Assembly (NCBI RefSeq): GCF_900113965.1
Contig: NZ_FORI01000012.1
Location: 1 to 64,000 of the forward strand
DNA: 64,000 nucleotides
Direction: 5' to 3'
DNA from: Treponema bryantii
Lineage (GTDB): Bacteria > Spirochaetota > Spirochaetia > Treponematales > Treponemataceae
Part shown: positions 1-8,439 of the stretch, piece by piece
How the letters are laid out: each line of letters opens with the position of its first letter
Numbering within the stretch: position 1 is the first letter of the stretch
Translations under genes and position numbers: made by a program
The notes under the pieces: generated by a model
Database searches by the model: none
Told to the model about the DNA's origin: nothing
What the model saw: the letters and a program-made list of their open reading frames with translations, nothing else

Positions 1-61
1 TAAGGTTAAATTAAAAGGACTGACCCCTTTACAATTCAGGAATCAGTCCTTAAAATCAGCC

Positions 62-118
62 TAGTTAAAGTGTCCAATAATTGGGGTGCACTTCATCCGG
101 CCGGGTACACTTTAACTA
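62..118. other. Inverted repeat, possible IS end remnant
   Basis: Perfect 12-bp arms (62-73 and 107-118, tagttaaagtgt / acactttaacta) enclose 33 nt that include ttggggtgcacttca. The inner sequence resembles the terminal region of IS3-family elements as I remember them, but no transposase is present in the window. A second hairpin (aaggactga / tcagtcctt) lies at about 17-51. Bases 1-265 hold no convincing gene; only these structures and a palindromic repeat at 225-261 are visible. Confidence 0.3.
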
Positions 119-224
119 TACGGAGGAAATTTCGAGAAAGCAACGGTGACAATGGTTACATTTAGGGTGACTTTTGTTATGTTTGAGGTAACTGAGGTTA
201 TTAAAAAGAGTGACTTTGGTTACT

Positions 225-261
225 GGTGGTTTCGATACGCCCTTCGGGCTACTCAACCACC
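225..261. repeat. Palindromic repeat family A, copy 1
   Basis: The 37-nt copy reads ggtggtttcgatac...ctcaaccacc, with GGTGGTT/AACCACC ends and an inner cgcccttcgggc hairpin. It lies just past the 3' end of the ribonuclease gene. Six further copies occur in the window (2241, 15212, 23179, 47940, 48202, 55607). Confidence 0.85.
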
Positions 262-265
262 GGGA

Positions 266-2179
266 TTATTTAATACGGCTAAAGTCCACTTTTTGTTCAG
301 GAATATCTACTTTCGAAACTTTCAGGCGGGTTGCATCATTCAACTGAACATCACTGCAGTTGTGCAAGGTTGCCTGCATATCTAGAGAAGGAATTAAGAA
401 CAGAGCGTCGTTTCCACGGCGGTCGATACAGAAGGCTTCGTATTCGCTATCAGGATTTTGAAGAAGATAAACAAGCTTCCAGTGAGTATCGCTCTGGCGG
501 CTTGCTTTTTTAGCAGCAATAGATGCGGCGTCACCGGCAGCAACACGTTCGAGCATATCGTCTTTTGCAATAAGATGGCGGCCGTCAATAAAGGCGCGAA
601 GCTGTTCATGAGAAATCAAATCTCCGTAACGGCGAAGCGGTGAAGTAACCTGGCTATAGAAAGAAACGCCAAGTCCAGCATGAGGAGCCGGAGTAATTCC
701 AACAGAACGTTTTCTCATGCACTTAATTCGTGCAAACTGTCCGGCCCAGCCTTCCGGAAGATTATCAGGAAAATCTGGAGCTTCCTGACTGATAAACATA
801 AAAGGAATCTGATTTTTAAAAGCAAAGCGGGCAGCACCCTCCCCGGCCAAAATCATCAGTTCCGCAATCATTTCGTTTGACTCAAGACGCGCCTCAGGTT
901 CAATAGTTACTTTCTTTGTTTCCTTATCTACAGAAATATCAACCTCAGGCATCTGAATTGTAACAGCACCGTTCTTTTCGCGGCGGGCTTTGTTTTTGCG
1001 GGCTATCTCAAAAAGAGGTTTCAACTCGGCGTCTTCCTTATGCTCTTCTGCATATTTATATGTAAGACGCTTTACCTTTACGTTAGTTTTAAAAACCTGG
1101 CACTCTTCAATCTGGCTTTCATCATCAAGCTTAATTCTAAAAGACAGAGCATGGCTGTCTTCCTTAAGACCAAGAGCGTAATCTTCAAGGCAACTTTCAC
1201 AGAGCATTCGAGAAGTTCCCTCAGGAATATACAAAGTAGTTCCACGGTCGCGGGCTGCAATATCAATTTTGGAACCTGGCTCAACAGAAGAAGCCGGGTC
1301 TGCAATATGAACCCACAAATACTCGCCGTCAAAAGCGACAGCGTCATCAGGGTCTGCAGAATGCTCGCTGTCTATTGCGTAAGCAACACCCGGAACATCA
1401 AGACGCTCTTCTTCCGGCATAGCACCAAGCTGGTCTTTAGCAGAATCAAAGCTGAACCCAAAACGTGTCGGATACGGATTTTTAGTAAAATCCCAGATAC
1501 CGGTATCAATCAAAAGTTTGTGAGCGGCTTCAATTGTCTGAGGAACTCCCGCATCGGCGAGCACCTTAGACTTATCAGTTTTGCAGAGAGCAAAGGCTTC
1601 AACCTCTCCCATGAATTTTGCATCCTCTGGAAGGTCAAGTTTACGTGATTTAAGACGCGCAATAAAGGCTGCACGAATTTCAGACTCATGCTCTTTTTCG
1701 TATTGTTTTTTATTAAGCGCTTCAATCTCTTCTGCAGAACGCAGGGTAAAACAAATCTCACCGTTTTTCAAAGCATCCTGCGAAAGCTGAAAATGAACAT
1801 CACCGGCTGCAATCGAATACAAAGCCCACGCTTCGTCAGCCTTAAATCCACCACGAGAATATTCAGCTAAATCAGAAAGAGAAATTGCCTCGCTGGCAGT
1901 TGACTCATCAGACATTAAAAGCTCGTAAGTTTCTACAAGCTGAGCCGCCAGACCTTCTGTTGAAAAACCAAGCACATTATCCAGAGAAGAACAAGGTCCC
2001 TCATGTAAAAGAACCACATCCTTTTCGCGAACCTTCTGCTCACCGTAAACAGCTTTTTTGCCACTTGCCGTTGCAGGCTGACTACAGAATTTAATGATAT
2101 ATTTATCGCCGTCGCGGTCGTTTACAATTGCAGGTTGGTTTTTATATAAGACAACAGAAAGTTTATTCATAGAAGACAT
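266..2179 (-). CDS. RNase II/R-family (RNB domain) exoribonuclease
   Basis: This is a 3'-5' hydrolytic exoribonuclease-like protein of about 637 aa acting in the cytoplasm on RNA. The RNB catalytic core is clear in the middle: AIDSEHSADPDDAVAF supplies the acidic metal-binding cluster, and SPLRRYGDLISHEQL is the conserved late RNB motif. The N-terminus is not an obvious pair of cold-shock domains, so this is an RNase II-like variant rather than a classical RNase R. The frame stays open upstream through the terminator of the next gene, so I placed the start at the ATG at 2179 (or 2170). Neither ATG has a Shine-Dalgarno sequence. TATTAT ends 7 nt before 2170, so a leaderless transcript is possible. 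It is separated from ugpC by a terminator and a family-A repeat and is probably transcribed alone. Confidence 0.85.
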   Translation of the reverse strand: MSSMNKLSVVLYKNQPAIVNDRDGDKYIIKFCSQPATASGKKAVYGEQKVREKDVVLLHEGPCSSLDNVLGFSTEGLAAQLVETYELLMSDESTASEAISLSDLAEYSRGGFKADEAWALYSIAAGDVHFQLSQDALKNGEICFTLRSAEEIEALNKKQYEKEHESEIRAAFIARLKSRKLDLPEDAKFMGEVEAFALCKTDKSKVLADAGVPQTIEAAHKLLIDTGIWDFTKNPYPTRFGFSFDSAKDQLGAMPEEERLDVPGVAYAIDSEHSADPDDAVAFDGEYLWVHIADPASSVEPGSKIDIAARDRGTTLYIPEGTSRMLCESCLEDYALGLKEDSHALSFRIKLDDESQIEECQVFKTNVKVKRLTYKYAEEHKEDAELKPLFEIARKNKARREKNGAVTIQMPEVDISVDKETKKVTIEPEARLESNEMIAELMILAGEGAARFAFKNQIPFMFISQEAPDFPDNLPEGWAGQFARIKCMRKRSVGITPAPHAGLGVSFYSQVTSPLRRYGDLISHEQLRAFIDGRHLIAKDDMLERVAAGDAASIAAKKASRQSDTHWKLVYLLQNPDSEYEAFCIDRRGNDALFLIPSLDMQATLHNCSDVQLNDATRLKVSKVDIPEQKVDFSRIK

Positions 2180-2198
2180 AATAACAAAATTTTTGGAT

Positions 2199-2233
2199 AA
2201 AAAAAAGACGTCGTCCACGGGGAACGACGTCTT
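2199..2233 (-). terminator. Rho-independent terminator of ugpC
   Basis: On the minus strand aagacgtcgt / acgacgtctt forms a 10-bp stem with a 9-nt loop, followed by a run of eight T. It lies downstream of the ABC ATPase gene and overlaps the region upstream of the ribonuclease start. Confidence 0.85.
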
Positions 2234-2240
2234 TCATACA

Positions 2241-2279
2241 GGTGGTTTCGATACGACACTTCGTGTCTACTCAACCACC
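2241..2279. repeat. Palindromic repeat family A, copy 2
   Basis: ggtggtttcgatac...ctcaaccacc with a variant inner hairpin (gacacttcgtgtc). The inner stem differs from copy 1 but still pairs, which is compensatory change preserving the fold. It lies between the ugpC stop and its terminator. Confidence 0.85.
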
Positions 2280-2292
2280 GTAGCGACTTAAA

Positions 2293-3414
2293 TTACCATT
2301 TCTTTTCGATAGTATCACAGATATTGAGCTCGCCTTCGTCGAGAGCGAAGAACTTAGCCTTTTCCATGTTAGGAACAACGTTTACTGAATCACCAAGGCG
2401 GAATTCAGCATTTGCAGTTGTCTTAGCGATGATTGACTGTCCCTTGTTAGAAACGAGGTACAAGTGTGTTTCAGCACCAAGTGGTTCCTTGTTAGTAATC
2501 TTCATCTGCATATCATCTTTTGCAGCTGGCTTGTCAACGTATGTAAGGTCTTCAGGACGAATACCGAATGAAACTTCCTTACCAACATAGTCTTTCAAGC
2601 TCTTAGCCTGCTCGTCTGTAGGGTTGATTTCGAAAGAACCTTCATCACAAACGATCTTACCGTTCTTCTCAAGAACCTTTACAGTCAAGAAGTTCATTGG
2701 AGGTGTACCAATGAAGCCTGCAACGAACTTGTTGATTGGGTTGTTGTAGAGGTAAAGTGGAGCACCAATCTGCTGGATAACTCCGTCCTTCATTACAACG
2801 ATCTTTGTACCAAGTGTCATAGCTTCGATCTGGTCGTGTGTTACGTAGATCATTGTAGCCTGGAGTCTGTTGTGAAGAGCAGCCAATTCAGAACGCATTG
2901 TTACACGGAGCTTAGCATCGAGGTTAGAAAGAGGTTCATCGAACAAGAATACCTTAGGATTACGAACGATAGCACGACCTACAGCAACACGCTGGCGCTG
3001 ACCACCAGAGAGAGCCTTTGGCTTACGATCGAGATACTGAGTAAGGTCGAGCTGTTTAGCAGCATCGCGAACACGGCGGTCAATTTCAGCCTTGTCCATC
3101 TTACGAATCTTCAATCCGAATGCCATGTTATCATAAACAGTCATATGTGGATAAAGAGCGTAGTTCTGGAATACCATGGCGATATCACGATCCTTTGGAG
3201 GAACGTCGTTCATTTCAACGCCATCGATGAAGAGCTTACCTTCAGTAATATCTTCCAAACCAGCGATCATACGGAGAGTTGTTGACTTACCGCATCCAGA
3301 AGGACCTACGAATACGCAGAATTCCTTGTCTTCAATAGTGATATTAGCATTGTTTACAGCACGAACACCGCCGTCGTAAACCTTACCAATACCTTTAAGT
3401 TCTACCTTTGCCAT
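2293..3414 (-). CDS. ugpC: UgpC/MsmK-family sugar ABC transporter ATPase
   Basis: This 373-aa ATPase energises carbohydrate (or glycerol-3-phosphate) uptake at the inner face of the membrane. Visible are Walker A GPSGCGKSTT, signature LSGGQRQRVAVGRA, Walker B VFLFDEPLSNLD, the switch His (YVTHD) and a C-terminal OB/TOBE domain (about 240-373) containing SFGIRPEDL, typical of CUT1-family ATPases. The length is normal. No permease or binding protein is adjacent, so it is an orphan ATPase; such ATPases are known to serve several sugar permeases (MsmK paradigm), which is inference here. The start has a strong aaggaggcc SD. The promoter and a palindrome lie upstream, and a terminator follows. Confidence 0.93.
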   Translation of the reverse strand: MAKVELKGIGKVYDGGVRAVNNANITIEDKEFCVFVGPSGCGKSTTLRMIAGLEDITEGKLFIDGVEMNDVPPKDRDIAMVFQNYALYPHMTVYDNMAFGLKIRKMDKAEIDRRVRDAAKQLDLTQYLDRKPKALSGGQRQRVAVGRAIVRNPKVFLFDEPLSNLDAKLRVTMRSELAALHNRLQATMIYVTHDQIEAMTLGTKIVVMKDGVIQQIGAPLYLYNNPINKFVAGFIGTPPMNFLTVKVLEKNGKIVCDEGSFEINPTDEQAKSLKDYVGKEVSFGIRPEDLTYVDKPAAKDDMQMKITNKEPLGAETHLYLVSNKGQSIIAKTTANAEFRLGDSVNVVPNMEKAKFFALDEGELNICDTIEKKW

Positions 3415-3433
3415 TTTATGTGGCCTCCTTAAG

Positions 3434-3479
3434 GGTTATATTATTATAACCATTGTAGCACATCCAAGGCAGAAGTCAA
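3434..3479 (-). promoter_or_regulatory. ugpC promoter with operator-like palindrome
   Basis: On the minus strand -35 TTGACT (3474-3479), a 16-nt spacer, and -10 TACAAT (3452-3457). Immediately downstream, at the expected transcription start, lies the perfect palindrome ggttata-ttat-tataacc (3434-3451), positioned like a repressor operator. The regulator is unknown. Confidence 0.65.
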
Positions 3480-3527
3480 CAGAGAAATTTCTTATAAGTG
3501 TAATTTTTTCGGGCAAAGATATGAAGG

Positions 3528-3602
3528 GGAAAGCCTTCCCCTCGGCCGCACTTCGTTGCGGCCTACCCCTTCTAACGGGGGACACCCCCGTAACGCCCCC
3601 TC
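3528..3602. repeat. GC-rich multi-hairpin block 1
   Basis: A GC-rich block in an AT-rich gap contains successive small hairpins: aggggaaagccttcccct, ggccgcacttcgttgcggcc and acgggggacacccccgt. No reading frame is apparent. It looks like an inserted repetitive element rather than native intergenic DNA. Confidence 0.5.
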
Positions 3603-3612
3603 CGTGTTAAAT

Positions 3613-3639
3613 AAAAAAGGCTTCCTTATTCAGGAAGCC
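3613..3639 (-). terminator. Terminator directly after tRNA-Leu
   Basis: Minus strand ggcttcc / ggaagcc stem (7 bp) followed by six T. The hairpin begins 3 nt past the tRNA discriminator base. Confidence 0.85.
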
Positions 3640-3641
3640 TT

Positions 3642-3723
<82 letters not shown>

Positions 3724-3897
3724 GCGGAATGTGATATTTAATATATAGATTTTATGATTTCGTGTCAATATATAAAATGCAGAAAAATTAAAAAAATGAT
3801 TAATTTCTTATCGGTGATCGACAGAATCTTTACTTTTATTTTTGTATAGTATATCCTAAAATTATCTTGTTATAGAAAAGAAAAGGAGAAGAAAACT

Positions 3898-4377
3898 ATG
3901 AAAAAATTATTAATGGTATTGTTCGCTGCAACAATCATGACACTTACCCTCTCAGGAAAATCAAATACTAAAGCTAAAAATATAAATCCTGCACCTTCAG
4001 TTATTGACGCTTGTTTTACCAGCAATGTGAACATGGATTCATACGAAGCCACTAAAGAAGCTTACGAAATCAACTCCCTAAGCTTAAACACAGAGTCTGA
4101 TTTTATTATTTTCAAGATTGATAACTCAGGCAAGAACTTTAACGAAATTCAGTTTAGTCCAAACAGTGACTTTGAACCAAATATTCATTACGACAACTTA
4201 TATCAAATCTTCAAAGACAAAAAGATTTTCTGGGCAAATATAGGACTTAGATGGAGCGAATTTTCATTTAAGGATGATTTCGCAAAATCAAACGGGACAA
4301 TTTATATCCGAGCAATTGATAAAAACGGAATCCCAGGCGAAACTTTCGAAATTTCAGAAGTCACAATTACAAAATAA
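3898..4377 (+). CDS. Small exported protein of unknown function
   Basis: A 159-aa protein I do not recognise. It begins with an N-terminal hydrophobic signal segment (MKKLLMVLFAATIMTLTLS). No lipobox Cys follows the signal, so a soluble periplasmic protein is likelier than a lipoprotein. The body is rich in Asn, Asp and aromatic residues, with beta-strand-like stretches such as NGTIYIRAIDKNGIPGETF, which could be a small beta-sandwich. The start is supported by aaggagaag 7 nt upstream. It is a single gene on the plus strand, convergent with fusA, and shares the bidirectional terminator with it. Its AT-rich codon use differs from the GC-richer fusA and ilvD. Confidence 0.65.
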   Translation: MKKLLMVLFAATIMTLTLSGKSNTKAKNINPAPSVIDACFTSNVNMDSYEATKEAYEINSLSLNTESDFIIFKIDNSGKNFNEIQFSPNSDFEPNIHYDNLYQIFKDKKIFWANIGLRWSEFSFKDDFAKSNGTIYIRAIDKNGIPGETFEISEVTITK

Positions 4378-4400
4378 AAGAAATGCCTGAACAAAAAAAA

Positions 4401-4441
4401 GGGCTGCCCGATAAGATTAAACTTATCAGGCAGCCCTTTTT
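4401..4441. terminator. Bidirectional terminator
   Basis: gggctgcc-c-gataag-attaaa-cttatc-a-ggcagccc forms a two-part stem of 14 bp flanked by an A-run upstream and a T-run downstream. It can therefore serve both the exported-protein gene (+) and fusA (-). Confidence 0.9.
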
Positions 4442-4455
4442 CATTTAATCTGATA

Positions 4456-6510
4456 TTATCCTAACCCGCCAACCTTAAGCTGGAAGTGGCTGAACTCCAT
4501 TGAGAAGCTTGCGCGGCCCTGGGTTGCTGAACGAAGGTTTGTTGTAAAGCCGAACATGTTTGCCATTGGAGCCTGGGCGTGAATGATTTCGCCTGTAGTT
4601 TTAGAATCCTGGCCCATTATGTTTCCGCCGCGCTGGCTGAGCTGACTGGAAGCAGGCCCTACGAACTCTTTTGGACAAGAAATGTCAACGTTCATAACCG
4701 GTTCAAGAATTACAGGATTTGCTGCAGTGCAGGCCTTATCGAATACCTGTGCTGCACAAGCCTCAAAGGCAAAAGTAGATGAAGTAAGCTCATCATATTT
4801 AATTGCGGTAACCTTTACACCAACATCTGTACATGGGTAACCATATCTGATTCCAGAATTAAGTGCAGACATAAATCCGTTCTTAATTGATTCGATAATT
4901 TCATCAGGAACTTCGGCATGGCGGCAGGTAATTTCAAAGGAGTTACCACTGCCCTGCTCTCTCTGTTCAACTGTAATTGTAAGACCAGCTGTATTTTCTT
5001 TTCCGGCAAGCACGCGGCTGAATTCTTCTGTAGCTTCGGCGCTGCCGCTTACAGACTCGCGGTAAGTTACCTGAGGAGCACCTACGTTACACTTTACGCC
5101 AAAATCATCACGCATACGGGTAACAAGAACGTCCAGATGGAGCTCACCCATACCAGAAATAATCAGCTGACCAGTTTCTGCATCTTCATGGCTTGTGAAG
5201 GTTGGGTCTTCGCGCGACAGGATTTCGAGAGTTTCGTTCATCTTATCCTTTTCGCTCATGCTTTCCGGCTCAAGGGCAACAGAAATTACCGGCTGAGGGA
5301 ACTTTGGCTGTTCGAGCAATACAGGGAATGCTTCGCTACCAATTGAATCACCTGTCTGAGCAAGCTTAAGACCAATAAATACGGCGATGTCACCTGCACT
5401 TACTGAATCGCATGGCTCACTCTTGTTTGCATGCATACGCAAAATGCGGTTTACACGCTCACGTTTCTTTTTATTTGTATTAAAAATCTGAGTTCCTGCC
5501 TGAATCTTTCCTGAGTACATACGAACGTAGCACAAAGGTCCCATTTCGCGGTCGTACTGAATCTTAAATACAAGACCGAGCGGCATTTTTGTTACATCAC
5601 ATGGAACATCAACTTCTTCTTCAGTATCTTTCTTAACACGGATTCCCTTTGCAGGAGGAATGTCGAGTGGAGATGGAAGATAATCAATTACAGCATCAAT
5701 GAGTGGCTGAACACCCTGATTATGGCGGGCACTTCCCATTACAAATGGGACGAAAGTGCGTGCAATTGTACCCTTGCGGATTGCAGCCTTAAGCTGATCT
5801 ACGCTGATTTCGCCGCCTTCAAGATAAATCTCCATGAGAGCGTCATCGCTTCCAGCAACCATTTCAACAAGCTTTTCGCGCCATTCGTTTGCCTGATCCA
5901 AGCGGCTTGCATCAACATCAGTTACATCAAAAGTTTCGCCTTCATCATCTTCGTGCCAGCGGATTTCTTTCATATTAAGAAGGTCGATAACACCTTCAAA
6001 GTCCTGACCTTCTCCAATTGGAATCTGGAGAGCAAGACAATCTACACCGAACTTTTCGTGAACATCTTCCATTGAACCAAAGAAGTCTGCACCAATTCGG
6101 TCCATTTTGTTCATAAAACAGAGGCGAGGAACAGAGAACTCGTCGGCCTGCTTCCATACAGTTTCTGTCTGTGGCTGAACTCCGTCTACCGCACAGATAA
6201 CTGCAACCGCGCCGTCGAGCACGCGCAGAGAACGCTCAACTTCGGCAGTGAAGTCTACGTGGCCCGGAGTATCAATAATATTTATCTGATGATCTTTCCA
6301 GTAAGTTGTTGTAGCAGCAGAACAGATTGTAATTCCACGCTCCTGTTCCTGAGCCATCCAGTCCATTGTTGCCTGGCCGTCGTCAATTTCTCCAATCTTA
6401 TGAATCTTACCTGTATAATAGAGAATACGTTCTGTAGTTGTAGTTTTTCCTGCATCAATATGCGCCATAATTCCAATGTTGCGCATTTTTTCCAAACTGT
6501 TAGCAGCCAT
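4456..6510 (-). CDS. fusA: Elongation factor G
   Basis: A 684-aa translational GTPase that drives ribosomal translocation. G1 is [13 protein letters not shown]2 RGITI, G3 DTPGHVDF, G4 NKMD and G5 GSAR, followed by domains II-V with the domain IV/V hallmarks [10 protein letters not shown] and a C-terminal [10 protein letters not shown]. The length is close to the usual 690-700. Spirochaetes commonly carry more than one EF-G-like gene, so this may be a spirochaetal paralogue (spdEFG type) rather than the main factor; no str operon (rpsL, rpsG, tuf) surrounds it. SD ggag lies 7 nt before the ATG. It has its own promoter, overlapping the end of ilvD. Confidence 0.92.
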   Translation of the reverse strand: MAANSLEKMRNIGIMAHIDAGKTTTTERILYYTGKIHKIGEIDDGQATMDWMAQEQERGITICSAATTTYWKDHQINIIDTPGHVDFTAEVERSLRVLDGAVAVICAVDGVQPQTETVWKQADEFSVPRLCFMNKMDRIGADFFGSMEDVHEKFGVDCLALQIPIGEGQDFEGVIDLLNMKEIRWHEDDEGETFDVTDVDASRLDQANEWREKLVEMVAGSDDALMEIYLEGGEISVDQLKAAIRKGTIARTFVPFVMGSARHNQGVQPLIDAVIDYLPSPLDIPPAKGIRVKKDTEEEVDVPCDVTKMPLGLVFKIQYDREMGPLCYVRMYSGKIQAGTQIFNTNKKKRERVNRILRMHANKSEPCDSVSAGDIAVFIGLKLAQTGDSIGSEAFPVLLEQPKFPQPVISVALEPESMSEKDKMNETLEILSREDPTFTSHEDAETGQLIISGMGELHLDVLVTRMRDDFGVKCNVGAPQVTYRESVSGSAEATEEFSRVLAGKENTAGLTITVEQREQGSGNSFEITCRHAEVPDEIIESIKNGFMSALNSGIRYGYPCTDVGVKVTAIKYDELTSSTFAFEACAAQVFDKACTAANPVILEPVMNVDISCPKEFVGPASSQLSQRGGNIMGQDSKTTGEIIHAQAPMANMFGFTTNLRSATQGRASFSMEFSHFQLKVGGLG

Positions 6511-6545
6511 TTTGAGCTCCGTCTGATAAATGAGAATATTTGGTC

Positions 6546-6574
6546 ATTATAGTGATTTTTTAGCGTCTACTCAA
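6546..6574 (-). promoter_or_regulatory. fusA promoter
   Basis: Minus strand -35 TTGAGT (6569-6574), 17-nt spacer, -10 TATAAT (6546-6551), about 35 nt before the fusA ATG. The -35 overlaps the stop codon of ilvD. Confidence 0.75.
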
Positions 6575-8252
6575 GAATTGCGCCTTTGTCAGCGGAAGAT
6601 ACTAACTTCGCATAACGTGCAAGGTAGCCGGTTTTAACCTTTGGTTCCGGCGCTTTCCATGCGGCACGGCGGCGTTCGAGTTCTTCATCGCTTACTTCAA
6701 GAGTAATCTTGTAATTGTTGATGTCGAGAGTAATTTTATCGCCCTCTTCTACCAGCGCGATTGGGCCACCAACAGCAGCTTCTGGAGAACAGTGTCCAAG
6801 AGAAGCACCGCGTGTTGCACCAGAGAAGCGGCCATCTGTAATCAAAGCAACTTCCTTATCGAGTCCCTGTCCGGCAAGAGCTGCAGTTACAGCGAGCATT
6901 TCGCGCATACCAGGTCCGCCTTTAGGTCCTTCATATCTGATTACAACAACATCGCCACTCTTGATTTTGCGGTTCTGAACGGCATCCATTGCTTCGCTTT
7001 CGTCATTGAATACGCGGGCTGGACCAGTGTGCTTCATAAGTTCCTTTGCACAAGCAGAGCGTTTTACAACAGTTCCATTTGGAGCAAGGTTTCCGAACAG
7101 GATTGCAAGTCCACCGTTGTCGCTGAAAGGATTTTCGATAGGACGCAAAACCTCAGGATTGCGGTTACGAACGCCCTTTATATTTTCTGCCACAGTTTTT
7201 CCTGTAACAGTCATAAGGCTTGTATCAATCAGATTTTTCTTAGCAAGCTCTGCAAGAACAGCCTGTACACCACCCGCATCATCAAGTTCGCACATAAAGG
7301 TGTGACCGGCAGGAGCAAGGTGACACAAATTAGGAGTTCTGTTAGAAATCTCATTAACCATGTGAAGGTCAATACTAAGGCCTGCTTCGTGCGCAATTGC
7401 AGGAAGGTGAAGCATTGTATTAGAAGAACAGCCAAGCGCCATATCGGCAGCAAGGGCGTTCTCAAAGTTTTTCATTGTAAGCATTTTGCGGGCTGTAATT
7501 CCACGCTCAAACATTTCCATTACCTTCATACCGGCTTTTTTAGCAAGCGCGATACGGCGTCCGCTTACAGCAGGAATTGTTCCGTTTCCAGGAAGACCAA
7601 GTCCGATAGACTCAGTCAAGCAGTTCATACTATTAGCTGTGAACATACCAGAGCAGGCACCACAGCCAGGGCATGCAACAGTTTCCATTTCACGAAGCTG
7701 GTCTTCAGTAATACGGCCAGATGCAACAGCACCGACAGCTTCAAACATATCAGTTAAAGAAAGATTGCGTCCAGCATAAGGGTTAGAAGCATCGGCTCCA
7801 GGCAAGTGACCAGGCATCATTGGACCACCGCTTACAAAAACAGTTGGAAGGTCAAGGCGGGCTGCAGCCATCAGCATACCAGGAACAATTTTATCACAGT
7901 TAGGAATCATAACGAGGGCATCAAACTGATGTGCCTTTGTCATACACTCAATTGAGTCAGCAATAAGCTCGCGGGTAACAAGGGAATATTTCATTCCTTC
8001 ATGGCCCATGGCAATACCATCACAAACACCGATTGCAGGGAACTCTACAGGAGTACCACCAGCCATGCGGATACCGGCTTTTACAGCTTCGGCAATGCGG
8101 TCAAGTTCTATGTGTCCGGGAATGATTTCATTTTTGGCACAGCAAACGCCTACGAGCGGGCGGTCTAATTCTTCATCAGTGTAGCCCATTGCATAAAACA
8201 ACGAGCGGTGTGGCGCGCGGGCAAGGCCTTTTTTAGCGTTATCACTTTTCAT
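6567..8252 (-). CDS. ilvD: Dihydroxy-acid dehydratase
   Basis: IlvD dehydrates 2,3-dihydroxy-isovalerate and -methylvalerate in valine/isoleucine (and pantothenate) synthesis. Diagnostic motifs include an Fe-S-binding segment [29 protein letters not shown], and the C-terminal [15 protein letters not shown] with [10 protein letters not shown]. The true start is the ATG at 8252 ([18 protein letters not shown]), preceded by SD gagg. The frame continues upstream for 30 codons, but those codons are encoded by the palindromic repeat at 8274-8424, so a longer start would be an artefact. From 8252 the protein is 561 aa, normal for the family. It is followed by fusA, which has its own promoter. Together with citramalate synthase at 12.6-14.2 kb it suggests isoleucine synthesis from pyruvate. 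Confidence 0.95.
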   Translation of the reverse strand: MKSDNAKKGLARAPHRSLFYAMGYTDEELDRPLVGVCCAKNEIIPGHIELDRIAEAVKAGIRMAGGTPVEFPAIGVCDGIAMGHEGMKYSLVTRELIADSIECMTKAHQFDALVMIPNCDKIVPGMLMAAARLDLPTVFVSGGPMMPGHLPGADASNPYAGRNLSLTDMFEAVGAVASGRITEDQLREMETVACPGCGACSGMFTANSMNCLTESIGLGLPGNGTIPAVSGRRIALAKKAGMKVMEMFERGITARKMLTMKNFENALAADMALGCSSNTMLHLPAIAHEAGLSIDLHMVNEISNRTPNLCHLAPAGHTFMCELDDAGGVQAVLAELAKKNLIDTSLMTVTGKTVAENIKGVRNRNPEVLRPIENPFSDNGGLAILFGNLAPNGTVVKRSACAKELMKHTGPARVFNDESEAMDAVQNRKIKSGDVVVIRYEGPKGGPGMREMLAVTAALAGQGLDKEVALITDGRFSGATRGASLGHCSPEAAVGGPIALVEEGDKITLDINNYKITLEVSDEELERRRAAWKAPEPKVKTGYLARYAKLVSSADKGAILE

Positions 8253-8273
8253 TTGGAAACCTCGATAAATTAT

Positions 8274-8424
8274 GTCATTGCGAGCGCAGCGAAGCAATCT
8301 ATAGCAATGGATTGCGGCTTGATAATTATCATCAAGCCGCAAAACGAATGAGTCAAGGCTTTAAGCGTAAGCGTGCCTTGACCATTCGTATTGCCACGTC
8401 GCCTTTCAGGCTCCTCGCAATGAC
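8274..8424. repeat. Palindromic repeat family B, copy 1 (composite)
   Basis: The outer ends gtcattgcgag / ctcgcaatgac pair with each other. Inside are two independent strong hairpins: ttgcggcttgat / atcaagccgcaa (8312-8342) and acgaat..gtcaaggc / gccttgac.attcgt (8344-8389). Copies 2 (14258) and 3 (51401) lack the inner hairpins, so this copy has been enlarged or invaded. Confidence 0.8.
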
Positions 8425-8439
8425 GATTATTTGTGTATA

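Noticed and set aside
145-224. Three imperfect gtgac..tggttac direct repeats upstream of the first repeat, considered as a CRISPR or iteron array
   Set aside because: Units are short, imperfect and unevenly spaced; no spacers of constant length, no cas or replication genes.
1040-1648. 202-codon plus-strand frame inside the ribonuclease gene
   Set aside because: Shadow of the RNB-domain coding sequence; no independent support.
6792-7757. 321-codon plus-strand frame inside ilvD
   Set aside because: Overlaps a clearly conserved gene on the other strand, has no SD and no recognisable motif.
8253-8342. 30-codon N-terminal extension of ilvD
   Set aside because: Encoded largely by the family-B repeat; the family start MKSDNAKKG with its own SD lies at 8252.
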